This document shows, piece after piece, positions 17,846-27,309 of a stretch of DNA of 64,000 nucleotides (the first letter of the stretch is position 1; each line of letters starts with the position of its first letter). Source of the DNA: a virus. The stretch lies in the IMG/VR virus record IMGVR_UViG_3300042890_006148, positions 19,236-83,235 of that record. One strand, written 5' to 3'. A model generated the notes under the pieces. It saw only the letters and a program-made list of their open reading frames with translations. It had not been told where the DNA came from and did not search any database. A program made the translations under genes and the position numbers.

Positions 17846-19780
17846 ATGTGGTACAAAACAGCTCAGAATAAATTTAACTATAATATTACCCAAGAAGGAA
17901 ATTTTTTAAAAATTTCTTTGAAAAGTACTTTGACTTCTAATGGATTGCCTGAGTATCCAACTGTTAATATATATCAAAGTTTACCTGGTGGTGATTCAAA
18001 ACTACAAACAGAATCAAAATCTAAGTTAACTTTGGAAACATTTAAAAATTTAGTTCAATCTCAAATCAATGAAATTTTTTCTACTGTAATGAATGTTTTT
18101 GCATTATACCCTAAAGGAGCCTTAAACACTATTGCTTCAAAGGGTCTTGATATAAATGTGGGCAAAGAAGGCGGAGGCACAGTTTTAACTAACATAGGTA
18201 TTAATAAAAACTTGCCTTGGACAGGTTTGTATGAACCCACAAGTGATAAAATATTTATTAATTTCGATTATATTATGTCTTCATTAAATCATGAGATTGG
18301 ACACGCTATTGATAAATCAACACGACTAGATCGTAGTAATCAAGACATGAAGAAATATCAAAGAATGGCTCCAACTGGCTACGCAAAAACGAATAAGTTC
18401 GAGGCATTTGCTGAAGGTTACGAAATATTATCATTGATGGGGTTTGAGTATAGATTCCCAGAAACTTCTGAGCAAAATATCAGACAAAATCAGTTGTTAG
18501 ATATTGTAAGACAAGAAGTCAAAAAAAATCCTAGCAGCTTTAAAGATTTTGGTTCTGATATAAAATTTGATTCTTTGAAGCAAAAAGGTCAATTATCTAA
18601 ATCTGATACAACTACGAACCTTAAATCAAGAAGATTGAGTACTTTAGTTGGGGCATTTCAAAATGCAATAGATAAATTTTCTGGTGACAAACACGAATAT
18701 GCAAAAAATTTAATCAATGATCAACAAAAAATAAATGATATTGTAGGATTCTTGAATAAAAATGAATATTTTTTTAGTATAGAACCTGTTTCTCAAGATG
18801 AATTAGAGTTAGCACTTTACAGGTTATCTTTATCATTGGATAAAACCAAAGATCCATCTTCTTTCAATTATAAAAATTTTACTTTCAAAGATAGAGAAAA
18901 AATAAGTCCAATTAATCAACTTATAAACAATTTTTACTTACCAAAAAATATTAAAGATTTTATTGACCAACATTTGGATATTTACGAATCATCAATTGGT
19001 CAAAAAGTTATGGAATGGATGAAATATGATGGTATGCCATTTCATTTCACTCCTGACAATAAAGAATTTAGATATTTTAAAAATAAATTAATGCCCGAAG
19101 CTGTAAGATATTTCATGTCTGCAGGTTTTCCAAATAAATCTGATTTGCAAAAAATACCACAAGTTTCTTTATTGGATGAAATGGTACTAGCCAATCAATA
19201 TGAATATGAAATTGGGCAAAAAATTATTAATGCCATATCAACAAAAAATTCTAAGTATATTGATGATCAGGCAAATATTGACAGAATATATCAGCAATTA
19301 ATTAAGACAATTTTTCCTCCGTTGACTTTTAATAATCCTGAAGATTTTTTCTTATATGACTTCCAAATTTCACAAACAAGCAAACCAACATATCAAGGTA
19401 TGCATTCGCCTTATCAAATCGCCTCAACTGCTTATACGCTAGATCCAAATATTGTCAAGCAAAAAATAAATCAAACTTTAGAGCAAGATAATTTCACTAA
19501 GAACTCATTAGAAAATGTCAAACAGAAAATTGCAAATGATTTATATATTAAAATAATGAGCTTGAAAGAAAAATATGAAAAGTTAATTCAAAATAATACA
19601 AAATTAAAAATTACTTTTCAATCAGCTATAAAGGCAATAGATAAATTGATGGCCAGCAATATAAAAATTAAAGGACCTATTTTTATGAGAATTTATAATC
19701 TCAATGAATGGTCGGAAGCCCAAAAACAAGAATTACTAAATTATTACAAATCCAAACAAGCGCAAGTTGTTAGGAAATAA
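17846..19780 (+). CDS. HExxH zinc-metallopeptidase-like protein with Met-Trp-Tyr start
   Basis: This 644-residue protein has the putative zinc site H149-E-I-G-H153 in SLNHEIGHAIDKS. NKFEAFAEGYEIL (E186 and E190) supplies a third ligand. The spacing resembles the lethal-factor-type gluzincin fold, though that is inference. It starts MWYKTAQ, closely matching MWYRLAQ of the next gene and MWYS of the 9008 protein. The long C-terminal part (from about 230) is helical and Lys/Gln-rich with no known motif. AAAGG lies close before the ATG. It pairs with a GNAT acetyltransferase one base downstream, so both may modify host proteins after injection. Confidence 0.7.
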   Translation: MWYKTAQNKFNYNITQEGNFLKISLKSTLTSNGLPEYPTVNIYQSLPGGDSKLQTESKSKLTLETFKNLVQSQINEIFSTVMNVFALYPKGALNTIASKGLDINVGKEGGGTVLTNIGINKNLPWTGLYEPTSDKIFINFDYIMSSLNHEIGHAIDKSTRLDRSNQDMKKYQRMAPTGYAKTNKFEAFAEGYEILSLMGFEYRFPETSEQNIRQNQLLDIVRQEVKKNPSSFKDFGSDIKFDSLKQKGQLSKSDTTTNLKSRRLSTLVGAFQNAIDKFSGDKHEYAKNLINDQQKINDIVGFLNKNEYFFSIEPVSQDELELALYRLSLSLDKTKDPSSFNYKNFTFKDREKISPINQLINNFYLPKNIKDFIDQHLDIYESSIGQKVMEWMKYDGMPFHFTPDNKEFRYFKNKLMPEAVRYFMSAGFPNKSDLQKIPQVSLLDEMVLANQYEYEIGQKIINAISTKNSKYIDDQANIDRIYQQLIKTIFPPLTFNNPEDFFLYDFQISQTSKPTYQGMHSPYQIASTAYTLDPNIVKQKINQTLEQDNFTKNSLENVKQKIANDLYIKIMSLKEKYEKLIQNNTKLKITFQSAIKAIDKLMASNIKIKGPIFMRIYNLNEWSEAQKQELLNYYKSKQAQVVRK

Positions 19781-19781
19781 T

Positions 19782-20144
19782 ATGTGGTATCGACTTGCTC
19801 AAAATCAAAATGATATTCAAGAATTAATCAATTTTTTTATGAATAAATATCCAGAAATTGTTTTAAGAATCAATGAATTTGAAAACAAAATCAAATTAGA
19901 TAAAATATTCATACCAAAAGAGATGAGAGGTATGGGTATAGGAACAGAAATAATTACTGCTCTTAAAGATTATAGCCAAAGAGTAAGCAAGCCAATTGTT
20001 TTAAACCCTGAACCTGAGAAAGGCAAAAAGGGTGCACTTCAAAGATTTTATGAGCGAAATGAATTTGTAGATAATGCTGGAAAAAGAAAAGATTATGATT
20101 TGACAGATACATTTTCCAGAACTATGTACTATAAACCAAAATAA
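19782..20144 (+). CDS. GNAT-family acetyltransferase
   Basis: The acetyl-CoA-binding motif A is EMRGMGIGTEIITALKDYS at about residues 47-65. A C-terminal RFYERNEFVDN matches the family's 'FYEKxGF'. The length (120 residues) is that of a minimal GNAT domain. A TTG 15 bases upstream is open, but the ATG at 19782 gives MWYRLAQ, the same opening as the upstream HExxH gene. GGAAAT precedes it. It is the last gene before a bidirectional terminator. The acceptor substrate is unknown. Confidence 0.85.
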   Translation: MWYRLAQNQNDIQELINFFMNKYPEIVLRINEFENKIKLDKIFIPKEMRGMGIGTEIITALKDYSQRVSKPIVLNPEPEKGKKGALQRFYERNEFVDNAGKRKDYDLTDTFSRTMYYKPK

Positions 20145-20173
20145 AAAAAGAGGGGATTTCTCCCCTCTTTTTT
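20143..20173. terminator. bidirectional intrinsic terminator
   Basis: The stem AGAGGGGA (20149-20156) pairs with TCCCCTCT (20161-20168) around a TTTC loop, with A and T runs on either side. It separates the convergent GNAT and nrdA genes. Confidence 0.9.
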
Positions 20174-22616
20174 ATGCTCCGCAGCTTTCACAATCCGGAT
20201 CGCTCAACGAACATACTTTAGCAGCAAATTCTTCAGCATTAAAATCCTTCATTTGTTCTACTTCTTTAGGTTTTTCTACCTCTTGGATAGATGCACTTGA
20301 AAGATCAATTCCAAGTCCCTTTAATGCTTGTGCTTTAGGCTTGACACGTAGGTAGTACATACCTGTCTTCAATCCTAATTTCCAACCATACATGTGAGCA
20401 GAAGATAATTTACTTGGAGTAGGTTCAGCCATAAACATATTCAATGATTGTGATTGATCAATAAAATATGAACGATCACGAGCCATTTCAAGAATAGACT
20501 TGCCCTTCATCTCCCAAACTGTCTTATAAACTTCTTTGATATCAGTAGGAATTTCAGGAATGTTTTGAACTGAACCATTCTCATTGAATAGCTTCAATCT
20601 AACATTGTCACTCCAGATGCCAAGATTTACAAGATCTTCTACTAAATGCTTATTGATAACAGCATATTCACCACTCAACGTATTACGCTTATAGAGATTG
20701 GTAGTAAAAGGCTCGAAACACTCATTATTTCCAAGAATCTGTGCTGTTGAAGCGGTAGGCATTGGAGCAACAAGAAGTGAATTTCTCAAACCAAATTGCT
20801 TGATTTCTTCTTTGAGCGCTGAAAAATTCCACATACCGGAAAGATCATTTTCAGTAAGTCCCCATAGGTCATATTGTAATAAACCTTGAGATGCTGGAGA
20901 TCCTTCAAAAGACGCATAAGAGCCATGTTTCTTTGCCAAATCCTTAGACGCAGTAAGAGCAGCAAAATAAATTGTTTCAAAGATATCTTTGTTCAATTTC
21001 TTTGCTTCATCTGATTCGAAAGGTAAACCCATCATAACAAAGGTGTCAGCCAAACCTTGAACACCCAAGCCAATTGGACGATGCTTGTTATTTGAATTCT
21101 TTGTTTCAGGAGTTGGGTAGAAATTTACATCAATAACTTGATTCAAATTAACTGTTGCTTGGTAAACAACTTCATATAAGAATTTAAAGTCATATTTACG
21201 TAATTTCTTATCCTTCTCACGAACTTTGCCAGATGGAATAAGTACATATTTAGGCAATGCAACAGAAGCAAGATTACATACGGCAATCTCATTCTTATCC
21301 GTATATTCTAAAATTTCTGTGCACAAATTTGAAGATTTGATTGTTCCAAGATTCTTCTGATTGCTCTTATAATTACACGCATCTTTGTAAAGCATATAAG
21401 GAGTACCAGTTTCAACTTGTGAATCTAAAATCTTTTCCCACAACTCACGAGCCTTAATAGTCTTGAGTGCTTTACCTTCAGCTTCATACTTCTCAAAAAG
21501 CTCAGTAAAAGATTTCTTGTCTGGAGAATCGTATGCATCAATCAATCCTGGAACTTGATCAGGAGAGAATAATGACCAATCACCATCAGCTTCAACACGC
21601 TTCATAAATAAGTCAGGAATCCACATAGCTAAGAACAAGTCTCTAGCACGTAATTCTTCCTTACCTTGATTCTTTCTCAAGTCAAGAAAATCAAAGATAT
21701 CACCATGCCAAGGCTCAAGATAAACAGCTATTGAACCCTTACGCTTTCCACCACCTTGATCAACGTATCTAGCAGTCTCATTGAATACCTTGAGCATAGG
21801 GATGATTCCATTAGAATATCCATTAGTACCCTTAATATAACTACCTTTAGCACGAATCTTGTGAATGTTGATGCCAATTCCACCAGCAGATTGAGAAATT
21901 AACGCACAGTCTGAAATTGTCTTATAAATTCCAGGAATGCTATCATCATCAATATCAAGCAAGAAACAAGATGAAAGTTGAGGGCGATTAGTTGAAGCAT
22001 TAAAAAGAGTTGGAGTAGCGTGAGTAAAAAGACCTTGAGAGAGCATATCGTAAGTCTTTTGAACCATCTCCAAATTTTCACGCCAAATACCAACAGCAAC
22101 ACGCATATAAAGATGCTGTGGAGTTTCTGCAGCTTGTGAATCAATCTTCAAGAGATAAGATTTACGCAATGTCATAAAACCGAAATAATCAAAATTGAAA
22201 TCTCGATCGTGAACAATCATTGCATCTAATTCTTGAGAATACTTCTGAATGACAGCATAAACCTCATCAGAAATCATCCCAGCCTTATCACCAGTCTTGG
22301 GATTGATGTAGTCATAAAGCTTCTTTGCTATAACTGAGAAGTCTTTTTCAACATCCTTGTATAGTGCTGTAATTGCAATACGAGCAGCAAGTTTACCAAA
22401 GTCAGGATGAACTGTGACCATAGATGCAGCTGTTTCAGAACTTAGCTGATCAAGTTCGGTACTAGAAACACCATCATAAAGACCAGAAACAACTTTGGTA
22501 CTTACAATGTCTGGGTCTACACGTTCATTCAAGCCATATGTAAGCTTCTTGATACGTGAGGAGATCTTTTCTAATTTCAATGGCTCTCTTGAACCATTAC
22601 GCTTGATAATATCCAT
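20172..22616 (-). CDS. nrdA: ribonucleoside-diphosphate reductase large subunit, class Ia
   Basis: The enzyme reduces NDPs to dNDPs. An N-terminal ATP-cone (about residues 1-90) suggests allosteric control by ATP and dATP. The substrate-site Cys lies in PQLSSCFLLDID and the thiyl-radical Cys in SSNLCTEILEY. The radical-transfer tyrosines lie in LKTGMYYLR. The C-terminus ends CESCGA, giving the redox shuttle pair C809/C812. At 814 residues it is complete. The sequence style (LEPWHGDIFDFLDLRKN) is that of the eukaryote-like NrdA branch. It follows nrdB by two bases on the same strand and ends at a terminator. Confidence 0.95.
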   Translation of the reverse strand: MDIIKRNGSREPLKLEKISSRIKKLTYGLNERVDPDIVSTKVVSGLYDGVSSTELDQLSSETAASMVTVHPDFGKLAARIAITALYKDVEKDFSVIAKKLYDYINPKTGDKAGMISDEVYAVIQKYSQELDAMIVHDRDFNFDYFGFMTLRKSYLLKIDSQAAETPQHLYMRVAVGIWRENLEMVQKTYDMLSQGLFTHATPTLFNASTNRPQLSSCFLLDIDDDSIPGIYKTISDCALISQSAGGIGINIHKIRAKGSYIKGTNGYSNGIIPMLKVFNETARYVDQGGGKRKGSIAVYLEPWHGDIFDFLDLRKNQGKEELRARDLFLAMWIPDLFMKRVEADGDWSLFSPDQVPGLIDAYDSPDKKSFTELFEKYEAEGKALKTIKARELWEKILDSQVETGTPYMLYKDACNYKSNQKNLGTIKSSNLCTEILEYTDKNEIAVCNLASVALPKYVLIPSGKVREKDKKLRKYDFKFLYEVVYQATVNLNQVIDVNFYPTPETKNSNNKHRPIGLGVQGLADTFVMMGLPFESDEAKKLNKDIFETIYFAALTASKDLAKKHGSYASFEGSPASQGLLQYDLWGLTENDLSGMWNFSALKEEIKQFGLRNSLLVAPMPTASTAQILGNNECFEPFTTNLYKRNTLSGEYAVINKHLVEDLVNLGIWSDNVRLKLFNENGSVQNIPEIPTDIKEVYKTVWEMKGKSILEMARDRSYFIDQSQSLNMFMAEPTPSKLSSAHMYGWKLGLKTGMYYLRVKPKAQALKGLGIDLSSASIQEVEKPKEVEQMKDFNAEEFAAKVCSLSDPDCESCGA

Positions 22617-22618
22617 AA

Positions 22619-23575
22619 CTAAAAGTCCTCGTCGAATGAAATTTGCTCTTGAACTTCACCAACACCACTTTTTACATAGTCAGCAACTCTCTTCTCAAAG
22701 AAATTGGTCTTATTCTGTAAAGCAATATTAGCCATAAAGTCAAAAGGGTTCTCTGTATTATAGACTTTTCCAACGCCCAAATCCATCAAAAGACGATCAC
22801 AAACATACTCTAAATACTGCTTCATCAATTCAGAATTCATACCAATCAATGAGACAGGTAAAGCTTCAGTGATAAATTCTTTTTCAATAATAAGAGCAGA
22901 ATTAATAATCTCAAGAATACGCTCACGAGAAAGTTTATTCTCAATGTGATTCTTGTAAAGATGAACTGCGAAGTCCGTGTGAAGACCTTCATCACGAGAA
23001 ATTAATTCGTTTGAGAATGAAAGACCTGGCATCAAACCACGCTTTTTAAGCCAGAAAATTGAACAGAAAGATCCAGAAAAGAAAATTCCCTCAACAGCGG
23101 CAAAAGCAACAAGACGTTCAACAAATGATTCAGAACCAATCCACTTGAGAGCCCATTCAGCTTTCTTTTGAACAGCTGGAACTGTATCAATTGCATTGAA
23201 AAGATGGTTCTGTTCTTCTTTATCTTTAATATATGTGTCAATAAGAAGGGAGTATGTCTCGGAGTGAACATTCTCCATCATAATTTGAAAACCGTAGAAA
23301 AATTTTGCTTCTGTGTATTGAACTTCTGAAACAAAGTTTTCTGCTAAATTTTCATTTACGATTCCATCAGATGCAGCAAAGAAAGCTAGAACGTGCTTTA
23401 CAAAATGCTGTTCTCCTTCATTTAGCTTTTCCCAATCAGTATAATCTTGTGCTAAATCAATTTCTTCAGCAGTCCAGAAAACTTGCTGTGCCTTCTTGTA
23501 ATAATCCCAAATGTCATGATGTTCAATTGGGAATAAAACGAAACGATTTTTATTCTCTTGAAGTATTTTTTCCAT
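22619..23575 (-). CDS. nrdB: ribonucleoside-diphosphate reductase small subunit, class Ia
   Basis: This is the di-iron, tyrosyl-radical subunit that starts catalysis in NrdA. The visible iron-ligand segments are [30 protein letters not shown] (with the radical Tyr), [11 protein letters not shown] and RDEGLHTDF. The C-terminal FDEDF is the peptide that docks into the large subunit and matches the eukaryote-type ending. At 318 residues it is intact. It leads a two-gene unit with nrdA, after a terminator that isolates it from the genes upstream. Confidence 0.95.
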   Translation of the reverse strand: MEKILQENKNRFVLFPIEHHDIWDYYKKAQQVFWTAEEIDLAQDYTDWEKLNEGEQHFVKHVLAFFAASDGIVNENLAENFVSEVQYTEAKFFYGFQIMMENVHSETYSLLIDTYIKDKEEQNHLFNAIDTVPAVQKKAEWALKWIGSESFVERLVAFAAVEGIFFSGSFCSIFWLKKRGLMPGLSFSNELISRDEGLHTDFAVHLYKNHIENKLSRERILEIINSALIIEKEFITEALPVSLIGMNSELMKQYLEYVCDRLLMDLGVGKVYNTENPFDFMANIALQNKTNFFEKRVADYVKSGVGEVQEQISFDEDF

Positions 23576-23587
23576 AGTTTTGACAAT

Positions 23588-23623
23588 AAAAAATATCTGA
23601 AAGAAAACTATCAGATATTTTTT
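23588..23623 (-). terminator. intrinsic terminator upstream of nrdB
   Basis: AAAAAATATCTGA (23588-23600) and its perfect complement (23611-23623) form a 13-base stem with a 10-base loop and a T run on the minus strand. It ends the 25461-to-23651 transcript. Confidence 0.85.
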
Positions 23624-23650
23624 ATCCCTTCCTTTAATTAGTATGAGGTA

Positions 23651-24094
23651 TTAATTGTAATTCTGCAACTCAAACGGGTCTAAATTTTTAAGCTTTTTGA
23701 TTAGTTCTTCCAGCCTCTTCTTATATAATCTGTTTGCAATAATATAATCTAATAATTTTTCCTGAACTGTAGATTTTTCTAAATCTTTTTCATCTAATGT
23801 TTCTAAAATTTCATCCACTTTTTTATTAAAACCAGAGTCCAAAATAGATTGAGCTTTAGAATCATCTGTCCTAAAACCAGATGGATGAATGTCTAAAGAT
23901 GACAACACAAACGATGAATTTAAGTCCTTAGACTCGTCAATAAGTTTTGTCCAAGAATGATATTTACTGACTATACTATTCTCTTTGGGATTAGAATATT
24001 CCTCAACAAAAACGTTAATAATTCCGTTGTTTTTCTTAGCAAAATAATCTGATAGAAATTGTCTTTTTTGATCAAGCCAACTAGTTTTTCTCAT
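23651..24094 (-). CDS. unassigned protein
   Basis: I do not recognise this 147-residue protein. It is charged, mostly helical toward the C-terminus (VQEKLLDYIIANRLYKKRL) and without cysteines. It lies three bases after the SpoVS-like gene on the same strand and is the last gene before a terminator. Confidence 0.55.
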   Translation of the reverse strand: MRKTSWLDQKRQFLSDYFAKKNNGIINVFVEEYSNPKENSIVSKYHSWTKLIDESKDLNSSFVLSSLDIHPSGFRTDDSKAQSILDSGFNKKVDEILETLDEKDLEKSTVQEKLLDYIIANRLYKKRLEELIKKLKNLDPFELQNYN

Positions 24095-24097
24095 CTC

Positions 24098-24484
24098 TTA
24101 CAATGCAAACTTAATATCAATAGCAAAAATACGAGTGGAAATTCCCTTTGTTTTCTTGCCAGCAACTTCAGCACTATATTCTGATTGACGACAAACTAAA
24201 ACTGATCCATTAGTCAAACTTTCAACTTCTCTGGACGCTAGTCTGAATGCTGTCATAATTGAATTTAATGCAGTAGGTCCAACAGATAAAATTCTAACAT
24301 ACTCGTGCTCTTTAAGTACATGCAAAATACTACGACTTAAGCCAATAGGATCAGTAGGTCTCTTCAAAGGATCCTCAGCATTTGGATCTCCTCCTCGTGC
24401 TTTTAATATCCTTGGGTCATTTGTATTATTCTTTGGTTTTTCATTTGTGGCAATAGTGCTCACAGGTTCTTCAATCTTATCCAT
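24098..24484 (-). CDS. SpoVS-like (Alba-superfamily) protein
   Basis: Residues about 47-126 follow the stage V sporulation protein S pattern: a helix (LSRSILHVLKE), RILSVGPTALNSIMTAFRLA, then VLVCRQSEYSAEV and a final strand ISTRIFAIDI. SpoVS is a small Alba-like protein found in spore formers, Deinococcus-Thermus and some phages, and it is thought to bind nucleic acid. The first 45 residues are a polar extension absent from bacterial SpoVS. It is flanked by a zinc-finger sigma-like gene upstream, which hints at a regulatory pair. Confidence 0.6.
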   Translation of the reverse strand: MDKIEEPVSTIATNEKPKNNTNDPRILKARGGDPNAEDPLKRPTDPIGLSRSILHVLKEHEYVRILSVGPTALNSIMTAFRLASREVESLTNGSVLVCRQSEYSAEVAGKKTKGISTRIFAIDIKFAL

Positions 24485-24486
24485 TT

Positions 24487-25461
24487 TTAGTTTTCCTCAA
24501 TTCCAATAAGAGACATTTTCGTCTTTATATTTTCTACAGCTTTATTGAACTCTGAAGCACTGCAGCCATATAGCTTTGAATCATATTTTAGCTTTGATGA
24601 TCCATTTAGAATGGTTGAAATAATTTTATTTTCAACTTCATCTAAACTTAAATTCATTAAATTATTAATTTTATTTTCATCTTTGATGCTGTCGTAATAA
24701 CAGATATTTTCATTGTCATCTTCTTCAGACATATAAACACTTAAAGCTCTAGGAGAAACAGTTTGATAATCTGGATAAAGTTCATTAAATTTTTGAAAAA
24801 GCATAGATGAATGCTTGGATAAAATATGCTTTCTAATAATTGCTGTTCTTTGAATTATCATACATTTCTCACACGATCCATCTTTTTTATTTTCACAATT
24901 TTCAAGACATTCATAGCTTCTTGGCATTTTATGAGATTTACAAAATGAACATCTTTCAAGGTCTTCTAGAATAATTCCAGTGTTTTTTAAATGATCCCAA
25001 AGAATATGATGATGATGAACTAATATATGGGTTGAAAGAGGATTTACCCATTTTTCACAAATTGGGCATTTTTGAGAGGGATTTCTTTTACCAGCATTAT
25101 CAGCTTTGACTAAGTTGATATAGTTGTGTTGTAATGCGCCGATAAAATAGTTTTTGAATTCCCCACTTCCTCCATAACGAGATACTTTTCTGGTATTGCG
25201 GGGTTTCCAATTTGACAAGACATTGCAGAAAATTTTTATATAATCTGATGCAAAATCTTCTTGTGAGTCATACAAGTAATGATATTGATTCCACCATTCT
25301 TGCATATGTAGATAAGGCGGATAAAGCTTACATACTTCTTTGTATTGCCTGTCTATCCGCCATTTATTGCCTGATAGTAAAGCCTCTTGATATTTTAGAA
25401 TGGCTATTTCTAAATTTTCTTGAGTCCTTATCTTTGCTTGTTTTGTAATATCCTCGTTCAC
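24487..25461 (-). CDS. zinc-finger protein with sigma-factor-like ends
   Basis: The 324-residue protein starts at a GTG supported by GAGGG eight bases upstream. Residues about 65-125 resemble sigma region 2 (QEDFASDYIKIFCNVLSNW, then GEFKNYFIGALQHNYINLV). The middle holds zinc-finger pairs: CPICEKWVNPLSTHILVHHH, CSFCKSH, then further CxxC and Hx3H elements (CEKCMIIQ, HILSKH). The last 55 residues look like region 4, with SLDEVENKIISTILNG and a helix-turn-helix-like YGCSASEFNKAVENIKTKM. This suggests a divergent sigma factor with a zinc insertion between domains. Certainty is moderate to low. RecJ lies upstream and the SpoVS-like gene downstream. Confidence 0.45.
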   Translation of the reverse strand: MNEDITKQAKIRTQENLEIAILKYQEALLSGNKWRIDRQYKEVCKLYPPYLHMQEWWNQYHYLYDSQEDFASDYIKIFCNVLSNWKPRNTRKVSRYGGSGEFKNYFIGALQHNYINLVKADNAGKRNPSQKCPICEKWVNPLSTHILVHHHHILWDHLKNTGIILEDLERCSFCKSHKMPRSYECLENCENKKDGSCEKCMIIQRTAIIRKHILSKHSSMLFQKFNELYPDYQTVSPRALSVYMSEEDDNENICYYDSIKDENKINNLMNLSLDEVENKIISTILNGSSKLKYDSKLYGCSASEFNKAVENIKTKMSLIGIEEN

Positions 25462-25515
25462 TTAAGATTCCCTCGTTGATATTACAATTATAGTTACTGT
25501 TTTTAAAATTAGAAA

Positions 25516-27309
25516 TCAACCAGAGAGTTTTATATCCTCAAGAATCATAACTAAATTATTTCCACCTGACCAATTATCTATCTCGACAGTGTAAACAACA
25601 TCAACTTTGTCGCCAGGTTTAAATTCATTACAAATATATCCCCGCCTCCAAGCATTAGCAGGAACCCAAGTTTTCTCACCATTTGATAATTTTAATTTTG
25701 CGTGTTTACCTTGAGTAAGTGGTTTAGCTTCAACAAGAGTCATATTCTTTGTGATGAAGATTGGATTATGATTACCACTACCAAAAGGTGAGATTTTTGA
25801 AAGATGAACATATGTCTTAATGTTCAAATCACCAAATGGCATACGAGCATCAATATCAATAATCTTTTCAGAAGATGGTTCTCCCAATCTATCTTGAGCA
25901 TAATTATTCAATGCTGCTCTCATTGCTGGAATATTATCTATAGCAAGTTCAAAACCAGCAGCAAAAGCATGACCCCCACAAACAGTAGAACCATCTGCTC
26001 TTTTCTTGAATAATTTCCAAGCCTCTTCTGACTTGAGAGCATCCAAGATATTAAAATCACGAGTGGAACGACAAGAACCTTTAGCATATCCATCCTTCTT
26101 AAATGAACAAACCAAAGTAGGCTTGTTGTACATTTCTGCAATTTTGCCAGCAATTAAACCAATCAATCCTGGATGCCAATCTTCTTCACCCAAAATCAAT
26201 ATATGCTCTTTCTCTAAATCAAAATTTCTCTCAACAAAATCTATAGCTTGTTGAGTTGCTTTCTCTTGCTGTTCTTGTCTTTTAGTATTGGCATTGTTCA
26301 TCTGCTTGGCAAGATTAGCTGCTGTTATGTCATCTTTGGACAGCATCAATGATAAAGCAGTACCAGCATCAGCAAGTCTACCTATAGCATTGATTCTTGG
26401 GCCAATTTGAAAACCAATAGTAGTTGGAGTTACATCTTTGACACCAGCAATACGAAGAAGTTCTTTTATTCCTGGCTTATTACTGTTAGAAAGAATTGAA
26501 CATCCATAATTAACTATAACTCTGTTTTCATCAATCATCGGAGCAACGTCAGCTACAGTGCCCAAAGCTGCAAATTCAATTAGATTATCTACAAAATCAA
26601 AAACATTTAGCTTACGATACCTAGCTAATCCAAGCATCAATTTAAAAGCAATTCCACAACCAGCCAGATAATCAAATGGATAGCGTTCAAAACTATCTTT
26701 CTTATAAGACTGAAAATGTTCTCCTGGATAGAAAGGATCATCTCTGTTTGGATTTACCACTGCCATAGCTTCAGGCAACGATCCATCTTCACTAGGATGA
26801 TGGTGGTCAGTGATAATCAAATCAAGATTTTTCTCTTTTGCATATGCACCAGTTTCAAATGCAACAATTCCACAGTCCACGCTCATAAGAAGAGTTGCAC
26901 CAGAAGCCAAAGCCTGATCAACAGAATGCATCTTGATATCGTATCCATCTTCCATTCTGTGAGGAACTTTGTATTCTATATTTGCTCCCATTTTCTCAAG
27001 AGCAGTGACAACAATTGCAGTGGAAGTAATGCCATCCACATCATAGTCGCCCCATACAAAGATCTTCTCACCTGTATCGATGGCTTTGCTAATTCTTTTG
27101 ATAGCAATTTCAGCATCAGGAAGAGTCATTGGATTATGAAGTTTATTAATTTTAAGATCTAAAAATTGTTCAGCTTTGTCTACTGAATCAATTCCACGAG
27201 TAAGCATAACTTGGGCTACAGGAATAGGTATCTCAAGTTCATATGCAAGTTCTTTAACTTCTTGCATACTACATTCTCTCATTTTCCAAACTGTTTCAAT
27301 TCTATCCAT
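25516..27309 (-). CDS. recJ: single-strand-specific 5'-3' exonuclease RecJ
   Basis: RecJ degrades 5' single strands in recombination and repair. The DHH-family metal motifs are GDYDVDGITST (D88, D90, D92), LLMSVDCGI and LIITDHHHPSEDG. The DHHA1 part carries HPGLIGLIAGKIAE and STVCGGHAFAAGFEL. INAIGRLADAGTAL lies between them. Its 597 residues match bacterial RecJ, including the C-terminal OB-fold. It overlaps the primase catalytic gene by eight bases, which couples their translation. Confidence 0.95.
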   Translation of the reverse strand: MDRIETVWKMRECSMQEVKELAYELEIPIPVAQVMLTRGIDSVDKAEQFLDLKINKLHNPMTLPDAEIAIKRISKAIDTGEKIFVWGDYDVDGITSTAIVVTALEKMGANIEYKVPHRMEDGYDIKMHSVDQALASGATLLMSVDCGIVAFETGAYAKEKNLDLIITDHHHPSEDGSLPEAMAVVNPNRDDPFYPGEHFQSYKKDSFERYPFDYLAGCGIAFKLMLGLARYRKLNVFDFVDNLIEFAALGTVADVAPMIDENRVIVNYGCSILSNSNKPGIKELLRIAGVKDVTPTTIGFQIGPRINAIGRLADAGTALSLMLSKDDITAANLAKQMNNANTKRQEQQEKATQQAIDFVERNFDLEKEHILILGEEDWHPGLIGLIAGKIAEMYNKPTLVCSFKKDGYAKGSCRSTRDFNILDALKSEEAWKLFKKRADGSTVCGGHAFAAGFELAIDNIPAMRAALNNYAQDRLGEPSSEKIIDIDARMPFGDLNIKTYVHLSKISPFGSGNHNPIFITKNMTLVEAKPLTQGKHAKLKLSNGEKTWVPANAWRRGYICNEFKPGDKVDVVYTVEIDNWSGGNNLVMILEDIKLSG

